From contig NC_092183.1 in NCBI RefSeq assembly GCF_043641665.1, positions 27,357,722-27,421,721 of the forward strand: 64,000 bases of DNA. Reading direction: 5' to 3'. Position numbers and translations under genes: made by a program. Within the stretch, counting starts at the first letter, position 1. Each line of letters starts with the position of its first letter. The stretch is from Enoplosus armatus. Taxonomy: Eukaryota; Chordata; Actinopteri; Centrarchiformes; Enoplosidae. Under the pieces are notes generated by a model. The model searched no databases and was not told the DNA's origin. It saw nothing but the letters and a program-made list of their open reading frames with translations. Below are positions 52,752 through 61,323 of the stretch, one piece after another.

Positions 52752-53537
52752 GTACGCTGTCCTCCCTGCTGCCGCTGTTGCCTGCCCGTTGCAGCGCGCT
52801 ACAGTGCGCCGACACACTGTTTACATTGCACTTCAGATCAATTTGTTTGCTTTCCTGCGCCCCTACACAAGTGATTAACAGACCCATCTCCGTGTTCCCA
52901 CAGAAGAGCAATGTTTCCTCTCTATTCCGATGAATGTATTATTCAACGGCTCAATTTACTGCCTCTCATTTAAAATCAATGTGTACTTTATGAAAGGAAA
53001 TAAGCCACTGTGTCTTAATCTCATTTAAAGGGAGTGTTGCTTATTAAGTATTTATTTGCCAGAGGCCTTCCAGCAATGTGGGTTCAGCCGCTTTAATAGC
53101 GCTGCTAAATATTTAGCTTACACACACGTCAAACGGAGAGATCATAGAGTAAGCTGCTTCAGTCAGAGCGCTAAGTGGTCGACTCCAACCTGTCGACCAG
53201 TGTGAGTCAGTGTCGCCTTTAGAAATGGCGACTCCGTTTAATGGCTGTTTTCTTTGCTTCCACACAGTCCCACGTCTTTATCTTAATCCAAGTGCAGGGG
53301 AACGTTGAACTGGCAATTAGGACAGAGGGAGCTGTATATCCACCAGAATGAATGTGCCGCGCTCAATCTGCTCCAGACGTTATGCATTGTTGCCTTGCGG
53401 TGCCTCGGAGCCTGCATAATCATTAATAACCCCCAGCTCTTGCTAGAGTATTTAACTGAGTTCTAGAAAAGTAATATGCGCTGTTGTGCACTCACCCTAC
53501 CTCCTCTTCTCCCAACTTTGTTGAACTCCCCCTCCAG
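52752..53537 (+). other. unc5d: unc5d intron 5 (0.8 kb)
   Basis: Short GT-AG intron between Ig2 and the first TSP1 repeat. Donor is GTACGC and acceptor is CCCTCCAG. No repeat or other gene is recognised. It is the shortest intron in the window and the reading frame of exon 5 runs about 60 codons into it. Confidence 0.85.
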
Positions 53538-53705
53538 TGAACGGCGGCTGGTCCCTGTGGACGGAGTGGTCGGCCTGCAATGTGCCATGTGGGCGGGGTG
53601 TCCAGAAGCGATCTCGGACCTGCACGAACCCGGCACCTCTCAACGGCGGGGCTTTCTGTGAGGGCATGTCCGTGCAGAAGATCACCTGCAATGCACTCTG
53701 CCCAA
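53538..53705 (+). CDS. unc5d: unc5d exon 6: thrombospondin type 1 repeat 1
   Basis: One complete TSP1 domain in one 168-nt exon (56 codons), as in other UNC5 genes. After the split valine codon it reads [20 protein letters not shown], then [20 protein letters not shown] and [16 protein letters not shown]-x-x-W-x-x-W is present, the usual C-mannosylation pattern, along with six cysteines. The run [10 protein letters not shown] matches UNC5D; paralogues have EGQ. A valine stands where the mammalian protein, as I recall it, has tryptophan (CGRGWQKR). Acceptor is CCTCCAG ending at 53537. Donor is GTCAGT at 53706, non-consensus at +3. Phase 1 at both ends means the domain can be skipped without a frameshift. 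Confidence 0.97.
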
Positions 53706-54286
53706 GTCAGTCCCACTTAAAACTCACTGCATTTCATTTCTGCTTAGGAATATCACACATACATTACAGAAGTTTACTATTCTCTGGGTGTCAAAAGTCA
53801 TCAGCACTTGCTTGAGAATGATTAAGGCTCTTCACATTTGATTTATGAAGGATTTTAGTGGTTGATTTTCAGATGGCATGCTGTGGAGCCAGGTCTTTAA
53901 GGCATGTTACAGCATGTCACCCACATTAACATGTCAGACGTTGCTGATATCCAGAGTGACTCAAATGCCCGCCTCATTAGCATTACAGCCGATAATAAGG
54001 ATTGCAAGGGACAGATCCATAGTGACCTGACGGCATCCCTGGACCACTGGATTGAACATGCTGCATGGGAGAAAGTAAAAAGAAGAAAAAGAAGAACAGG
54101 GGAAGTATGAAGCAAAATCAAGTGACTAGAGGAGGCAGCAGTGAGAGAGGGGATATGATTCAGGGGGAGAAGGTGAGCTGAGGAAGTTCTTGAAGAAATG
54201 AGTTTGTACCCTACAAGAGCAAACAGGGAATGGAGGGACTTTGTTGTTCTGAGTAGAAGGGCGTTGTCGAGCACTGTGAGTAGTGT

Positions 54287-54330
54287 ATCAGAATCAGAAA
54301 TACTTTATTGATCCCCGGGGGCAAATTTTA
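54287..54330 (-). mobile_element. LINE 3' tail remnant
   Basis: On the + strand it reads TATCAGAATCAGAAATACTT then TATTGATCCCCGGGGGCAAA, the reverse complement of the tail at 28096-28140. Only the end of the element is visible. Confidence 0.6.
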
Positions 54331-55866
54331 CTGTCAGGCCCGTCAACGTGCGGACAAACCTGCGCATTTCATGATAAATGAAGCCCAAACCAGCTCTTTT
54401 GGCTCCTGGTAGCAACTAAAAGACATCAGGTCTCCCGCAGCCAGCTTTGGTGGTGCCTCATGTTGCGTCTACGTGGCTGCCATGTTGGTATGGGGGAGCC
54501 GCGCCTCCTGCATGCATGTCTGTCTGTCAAGGCAGGAGGTCTGTCCACAAAACCGATTTTCCGGCAGTTTGGTTTGTCACAAATGCCAGACGTGTGTTTA
54601 TGGTATAGGATACTTTTGCAGATAGTAATAGCGAGCTATGTTCATCTTTTTGTTTCTTTACCTGACACAAATTAGCTAAAGTTATTATTTTAGAACTTAG
54701 TTTGTTGTGTAGCTTTTCCTTTTTTGCCTTTCAAGCGAGGTGACTCTAGACAAAAACCAAAATACATTTATATACTCCAACTTTGCTTTGCCAGTTATGA
54801 TCCAGGAATCCTTATCGAGGTGACAACCAACTTAAAAGTCGATACCTTCAATATCAACACTTTGCATTAGCATTGAACAGGTTACAGATATGTTCAAAGT
54901 AAGTATTTCCTCCTTACAAATGAATGAATTGTATATACAAATAATTTTAAGAGGTTTGCTCTGGAAAACTGGTCGACGAGACTATTTCACCCTGAAATAT
55001 TCTGTGTATGTAGACCTAAATCTAAACCAGCAGGACAAAATCAGTTATGGTTGATATTTATAACCTGACATCTACAGTTCATTTCCCCTGCTGTGTGCAT
55101 TCAGCTGTGAGTCGTAACAGGGTCATTGGAAGCAATCCCAAAGAAGCTGCTTTGCTTATAAAACAGTTAAAAGGAGACACGTGGCACCAGTTAAATCAAA
55201 CTGTGAACTTTTATCAGCTTTGAACCTTCTCTCTGTAAAGCTCTGCCAGACAGACACAACTGACTCATAGGTTGATCGTCATAGGTTCAATCCAGAAGGC
55301 AAAGACAAAAGTGGCAAAATGAGGTGAGGCAGAGCGAGCCATTTTTGTTCCACTTGAAATCTTATACATTTGTCAATTAAATGTGTGCCTTTGCATGATC
55401 ATCTAGCGTGAGCATATTTTCTGCCTGTGAAATCCGGTGTTACGTGTTGAGCAATGCCTTCAGAAATAAGGTTGCTGTGTTTTCCCTGCATAATCAGCCT
55501 GTAGCGTGAGAAATACAAGTAAAGGGTCAGCCTGAAAGGTGCCAGACTAGTAAGTGACTAAACAGAGGCAGGAAGCGAGCACATGTCAAAGGTGTGTAAT
55601 GCATCTACATGCCTTGTCCCCTCTGCGCAGGTGAGGGGGCCCCCGTGGACCCTTCCGCCCCAGCACAGCGTCGCACATTCAGTATACGTGCTGTAATCTT
55701 CCACATATTGTCTTGTTTTTTCGGAGGTTGGGGTTCAGAAGTTTGGCGAGGTCATCCAGCGAGCCGGCCTCGTGCCAGTCTGCTCAGTTTGTGAGGTGTC
55801 AGACTGCCAAGGCCCAGATGGGGACAGACAGGCGGGTCTAGTTTTAATGGCAACAGGGAACGCTAG

Positions 55867-55896
55867 AAGAGAGAGAGGGAGAGAGAGAGAGAGAGA
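55867..55896 (+). repeat. (GA)n imperfect microsatellite
   Basis: GA repeat with one GG interruption. Confidence 0.9.
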
Positions 55897-56753
55897 TGTG
55901 GAACAGGTAGTGAGGTGGGGGGAGAGAATGCCGACACATGTTTGTAAATGAAGTTAAAAAGAGGATTCATGGTGTTACATTTAGACTATATTTTTAATAA
56001 CTTAATGTTAACTGCAATTTAATTGGGATTTAAAGATCCCAAAATATAACAAGACATTCTCCGGTAACGCATACACAAAACCAAAAGTAAAGCATAGTAT
56101 ACAAGGAAAGAACATACTTTAATGTTTTTTGATGGTTCAGTGATTCATTATGTGCAACATCGGACGTCAATCAAACTGCGACTTTAGAACGTCACTACCA
56201 ATTAAACTTCACAAAGAGAAAGCAAAAGATCTTTTGTAAGATGTACTTTTATTTTGTCGTTTGTTCAGTGCTTAGAGTGAGTATGTAGTGTGGAATTGAG
56301 ACCCCCCCAGATATTTTACTCCAGCTCTCAGCTTTGGTGCTAACTGTCATTCTTTTAATCAATATGGGTGAGTGGGTGTCATCCTCTTATGTTGTGCTTA
56401 GTTAACGTTTACACCCAAGCTTTACATTTATGCACAGACACAGTTTCTAGTTGAAACTGCCAGTGACATGCACCTTTCTATGAAGGTGGCGCAGAAAATG
56501 ACACAGTCGGCCGCCTTGGATTTCTGTGCAGGAAAAACCCCCTGATGAGATGGGTGATCAATAACAGTGACTCAGCTTTTGCTTTTCAAGGTGCTTCAAA
56601 ACTCACTTTCCGGCTTGTAGCCTCAAACAAAAAAAAAAGGGATTTCTCGACCCTGACTGATGTATGGGGATGGAAGTTTTCAACTCGCTGCCAATTAAAG
56701 CTGTCAACCTTAATTGCAGCCTTAAGAGTCGGGGTGGGTGTGTTATGTTTGCA

Positions 56754-56782
56754 GTGTGTGTGTGTGTGTGTGTTGGGGGGGG
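56754..56782 (+). repeat. (TG)n plus G run
   Basis: Ten TG units then TT and G8. Confidence 0.9.
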
Positions 56783-57060
56783 TTATGAAGTGCAAAAGAA
56801 GAGGAGTGAGAACTGCCTATTTAAGCGGCGATAAGCAGACCTGTGCCACCGCCGTGGCCCGGAGGCCTCACGGATGTGTCGGCGGGTGTCGCCCTGTTAT
56901 CAGGGCTGATCCATGTCTTTGTGGGAGGAAGGAGGGGGGCAGACAGGAGCAGAGCGGAGTGCAGGGCTGCGATGAACCCCGCTGTCTGAGCTGCTGACTG
57001 ACAAGCCCGTCCGGGTTCTGACAAGCTGGCCCAGAACATTGTCTTAATGATGGTCTGACT

Positions 57061-57072
57061 GTGTGTGTGTGT

Positions 57073-57103
<31 letters not shown>

Positions 57104-57105
57104 GG
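57061..57105 (+). repeat. (GT)13 plus G19
   Basis: Pure GT tract running into 19 G. Confidence 0.95.
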
Positions 57106-57390
57106 TCACGGAGGGTGGATGAGGTCAGAGTCAGATTGCCACTTTACAAGAAGCGGCAAAGGGAGGCGAGAATACCAATAGAGATGAGGCTCATGTTGTG
57201 GCGATACAGACCGTGTACTGTATAGTCCCACTGTGTGTTGGTAGCGATGACACCTACACCTAATTAGACATCAGGTGAGGGATCTCAGGCTCCCCAATGT
57301 ACCAGATGCCATAATCTCTTATGTAAGGAGGATTATGGGCGATTACAATTGAAAACAAATTACAAATAAAAAATCACACGCAATAAAATG

Positions 57391-57520
57391 CACCCTTGCT
57401 CATTTTTATACACTGCTACACTCTTATTTGGTCTGGTACGACCAGCAGTTTATGGTGGCTAAATGTCAGCTAACATTGGCGATGTAGATGTTGCTGCGTA
57501 ACTGACATGGCTGACTTTTT
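57391..57520 (+). repeat. interspersed repeat, copy B
   Basis: CACCCTTGCTCATTTTTATA, GGTCTGGTACGACCAGCAGT and TATGGTGGCTAAATGTCAGC align in order with 21077-21215, with scattered substitutions and a small length difference. Confidence 0.55.
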
Positions 57521-59229
57521 CTCTTCTTGTGCTGCCGTTTCGGCAAGGCGCAGATAAACATCTCCGCACTCAGTCGCTCACCATGTTTTGAATAGGAAAA
57601 TTGAGATTTCTGACACATATGAATCATCACCCCGTTGCGCCGATGCATCAAGTGTAATGTTGCAGGATAATAATCTTCACATCTGTCACAGGCTAAGTAG
57701 GAGACAGGGAGCGATTTGCGCACTCAGCTTGTGACTGCCGCAGTGGCAGCTATTTAGCAAAAGTCAGATAGTCTCGCTTTAAAGGATAAGTTGTCGTCCA
57801 ACAATCAAAATGCATCAGTGAGCTACACAAACGCACCGGGTGACATGTTCCTTCTTTACAGTGAACATGGCCATCTTGAGTTCTTAAATACTCACCAGCA
57901 CACCAAATCAGCAGCTGAAAATATCCCCAAATCCAAAAGGTTCCAGCCAAATGCACTTTTTTTCTCCTTTTTAAGTAGCATTTGATAAAGACTGCTAGGC
58001 CAAGCAGTGTCAGGAAATCGCTTGTTAAAACCGAAGCTGTATATTCGTGACCTGTTGTAGTACAGCAGCAGTACAACTTTTGCTTTGTTTTATGCATCAC
58101 ATACAGATCAGTGAAGAATTTATACAGGACAACTTTGACCAATGGCTTCAGGACAGTGTTTCACATGTCCAAAGTGTGTTCATCTCTCCTGGCTCAGTTT
58201 GGCTGCTCAGATCTTAAAGATCGCAGTGGTTGTAGTTTAAAGAGATAAAACAGTGAAGGATGCTTCTTCAATGGGCTCTGAACGCAGACTTGGCTCGTGA
58301 TGAGACTGAGGGCTGCCGCTACAGAGGCTTGAAGCCAAGATATATACTAACAGGTGCAATCATTAGCTCTTACAGCTACAGTAACAATCTTTTCTTTGCA
58401 ATTTCGGTTTATAAATATCCATTGGGTTACTATCTATTGCCGGTTTTTAATATGACAGTGTAGGGAGTTCATGAAAAAAAAAATTTAAACACAGAAGGTT
58501 GTTTTGTAGAAACTAAAATCCTCTGGTGTGTTTGGAGGTTCAACCAAGAAAGAAAAGGGCACAAAGTAGTGTCTGCTTAGCTACAAAAATGTCACCAAAA
58601 CAGATTAATTAGGACCTGGTGACTAGCCAATTTAAGAACCTAGATAAGCAAAAAAAAAAGGAAAATGAAGCTTGGATTATGAAAAGCACCCACGAGGTGA
58701 TTCAGAGTCGGTCATTACAGTTTGTCAGATTGTATCTGCTGTTTACCAGTAGGCAGATGAGCTCATTCAGAGCAACAAGTCATGGGGGAGCTGTCAGGAG
58801 AAACAATATGCATACACTCACCAGCGACTGCGGTTAAACTCAGAGGCACTCGGCATTCTCTCCGCAACAGACAAAGGCATCGGTTGCATTTCAAGTAGCT
58901 GAGAAGAAACCACAAACAAATGTGGAGGGAAGGTAGGGCCTGTGGAACATTACAAAGGAAAATTACCTTCTCCACCGCCCACAAGGGTGTATTATGGGCA
59001 TCGTGATTGCTGCCAGAAAATCTCCAGGCGCCATATGGTCCCCCAGTGTTTAAGCTAAGCATGGTGAGCTCTTCCTTGATCAGATGACAAAGCATAGCGG
59101 AGGAATCCCAGCTATTAGCATGCACCAGGCTGTCTTGGTTTCATAGCCTTGCATCAAATCCCATTATATAAACAAGCCCGGGCTCAAGCTGTACCACCGC
59201 ATCACCTTGTGCATTGTGTATCACACTGA

Positions 59230-59230
<1 letters not shown>

Positions 59231-59262
<32 letters not shown>
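59231..59262 (+). repeat. (TG)16 microsatellite
   Basis: 32 nt of uninterrupted TG. Confidence 0.95.
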
Positions 59263-59263
<1 letters not shown>

Positions 59264-59655
59264 CCACTAACGAAACATGTAAGTGTTTGATGTGTGTAAG
59301 TATAGCACCAAAATGAAAGTTGAGACTGTCTGCAGTTACATCTAACGCTAACACTGGAGTCAGGGGAAACAGCTAGCCCCTTTGGCTCTGAACAAAGTTA
59401 AAACTACCAACAACTAATGAATGCTGTATTTCTCGTTGTAATGTAAAACAAAATAAGAAATAAGAGGAATTTAGCTTGCTAGCTGTTTCATCCTGCCTCT
59501 AATATGAATGGTAATCAAGCTGTGACGTCAATTTGTGTTTCTTTGGCTTGCCTTAACTTAGCTGCTTATTTCTTAACTTATTTCTTCTTCTGTTTGCCTT
59601 TTTGGTGTGTGTGCAGACACACGCAGTATGTCTGTTAATCTTTGTCAAAGACGTG

Positions 59656-59672
59656 TATATATATATATATAT
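59656..59672 (+). repeat. (TA)n tract at the exon 7 acceptor
   Basis: 17 nt of alternating TA. It ends 13 nt before the exon 7 boundary and is followed only by CCTCCTGTTGCAG. Confidence 0.95.
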
Positions 59673-59685
59673 CCTCCTGTTGCAG

Positions 59686-59850
59686 TTGACGGAGGCTGGG
59701 ACGAGTGGAGCCAATGGACCGTATGCAGCAGCCAGTGCGAGAAGCAGCGGAGTCGGGAATGCAACTCCCCAGCACCCAGACACAGAGGCAAGATGTGTGA
59801 AGGGAACAGCGAGGCCACTGAGAACTGCACAGATGGACTATGTACCCAGA
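59686..59850 (+). CDS. unc5d: unc5d exon 7: thrombospondin type 1 repeat 2
   Basis: Second TSP1 domain, 165 nt (55 codons). After the split isoleucine codon it reads DGGWDEWSQWTVCSSQCEKQ, then RSRECNSPAPRHRGKMCEGN and SEATENCTDGLCTQ. W-x-x-W-x-x-W, six cysteines and the terminal ENCTDGLC motif shared by UNC5 proteins are all visible, and NCT is a sequon. The family usually has R/K/Q-NGG where this protein has RHRG. Similarity to UNC5D is lower here than in exons 3 to 6, so this domain has diverged faster. Acceptor is TGTTGCAG ending at 59685, preceded closely by an AT dinucleotide repeat. Donor is GTAAGG at 59851. Phase 1 at both ends. Confidence 0.95.
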
Positions 59851-61290
59851 GTAAGGCCTTTCTCCCCTGCCAGGCATCATCATCCTCATTACTTTCCTAT
59901 CATCATCCTCATCATCATATACACACTCACGGAAACATGACATCATCACGAGCATGTTTGAACAGGAGGTGTGTGTGTGTTGACACAGATGCCCAGTGCA
60001 TGATAATGTCAGCGCTCTTTCTCCTGTGTGCCGCTCACTTGACATATTGGATGTCATGCTGAATCTGTCACAGGTAAGAAGTGCAGCCATTCTTTCTTGA
60101 ATGATTCTTGACGTTTGGAATGAAATGTCATTGCACTGTTGGGGTCATGCACGTGCAATGACTTAAAACTGTGAATGTTTTACACACTAGTGTGAGCGCT
60201 AGTAGGAATGCTGACCACAGCATGGGGCTGAACGATACAATTTTTATGTCAAACTTTTGATTTGAGTGCAGTGTTCAAATCCCCAGCGGCTCAATCTTAT
60301 CTGTGGCTTATATTCATGTGGAAACGAGGTTCAATAAAAGTTGCCCCAATTAGGCGCAAATTAACGCAGCTAATCAACGTTAATTCCATGAGTTGGCCAA
60401 AGTACAAAATATTAGTCTTGGCTGCCGTCTGCTCTCTGCATGCTGGTGTCCATGTTATCTCGGGCCAAAGGTTGTTCCCTAGAAAAATAAAGCCACTCAC
60501 ATATAGATATACAGACAAATAGATACAGAGTATAAACACAATAAGGCGGACTAGTGAGTAGATGACTTTTGTTCAGCGTGAAGACGTTTATTGTCCGCGA
60601 CAACCTCTGTAGTCTCATTTAGCCACTAGTTAGCAACCGCCTTATTTAAGACACGTAAAAGCTTCAAACTTCACGAGTGAGGTATCGACTGACTTGTGTA
60701 GAACAAAACGTGAAAACCTCTTAAGCTTGTGTTAACCACAGACCTTATTTCAGGCGTCCAATCAAAAACCCATTCAAAAAACCCATTGACTTCGAGACGA
60801 GGGAACTGGAAGTGTAAAAATGCGAACTCATTTCCTGGTATTAGGACTCCTTGCTGCAGCACTCTATACTGGTCAGAAAAGAAAAATCACATTTTCCTCT
60901 GATAGTTCATCCCTACTAGAATGTGCTCATGATTATCATTTCGGTTTCCATATTATACGTTCGGAGAAAGTCCAGTAGAAAAGAGTGTGACTTGATCAAC
61001 TTGTTTTATATGGACTTGTGTTTGGGAGATTATTAGCCCACTCGGAGGAATTTCCAAGCCTTGAAGAAGTTTGCACCTCAAACCCCCTTTATCTCTGGTG
61101 ATACGAGGACAGTAATGATGCCTACCTGGCCATTATCAGACACTGTAGATCGTCGACAGTCAGCAGAAGAGGCTCTCTCTGCTCAGGGTGTTGGCTCTGA
61201 GACTACACTTGTTAGTCACTTCACAGAGGCTCGGACTTTAATCACCACTTTCTCTCCTCTTTGTCTCACTCTATCTCTCTGTCTTTGCAG
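59851..61290 (+). other. unc5d: unc5d intron 7 (1.4 kb)
   Basis: GT-AG intron ahead of the microexon. No mobile element is recognised. The last 80 bases are pyrimidine-rich and carry several YCAY tetramers (61216, 61221, 61242, 61245, 61266), the kind of site bound by NOVA splicing factors. Confidence 0.8.
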
Positions 61291-61323
61291 ATCGAAAGCT
61301 GCTACATGACGTTAAACCTCAAA
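61291..61323 (+). CDS. unc5d: unc5d exon 8: 33-nt juxtamembrane microexon
   Basis: This 33-nt exon is flanked by a strong acceptor (long pyrimidine tract ending TTTGCAG at 61290) and donor GTGAGT at 61324. Joined to exon 7 in phase 1 it encodes NRKLLHDVKPQ. That aligns well with the human UNC5D stalk segment DKKPLHEIKPQ, which directly follows the second TSP1 repeat. It lies between TSP1-2 and the transmembrane helix, whose exon is outside the window. Both ends are phase 1, so inclusion or skipping adds or removes 11 residues without a frameshift. The equivalent short exon in UNC5B is known to be alternatively spliced. The exon is too short for ordinary gene finders and is easily missed. Confidence 0.92.

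Larger units (their letters stand above)
53706..59685 (+). other. unc5d: unc5d intron 6 (6.0 kb)
   Basis: GT-AG intron between the two TSP1 exons. It contains a short reverse LINE tail (54287-54330), an AG microsatellite (55867-55896), TG plus G tracts (56754-56782, 57061-57105), a repeat copy at 57391-57520 that recurs at 21077, a TG microsatellite (59231-59262) and an AT repeat (59656-59672) beside the acceptor. The 150-codon open frame around 56545-56997 runs through a microsatellite and has no recognisable domain. Confidence 0.85.

Noticed and set aside
52309..52878. 189-codon + strand open frame
   Set aside because: It overlaps unc5d exon 5 in the wrong frame. The family-matching frame is the one starting at 52571.
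56545..56997. 150-codon + strand open frame
   Set aside because: Runs through a TG plus G tract and has no similarity I recognise.
59635..60090. 151-codon minus strand open frame
   Set aside because: Antisense shadow of exon 7; its sequence includes the translated AT repeat.
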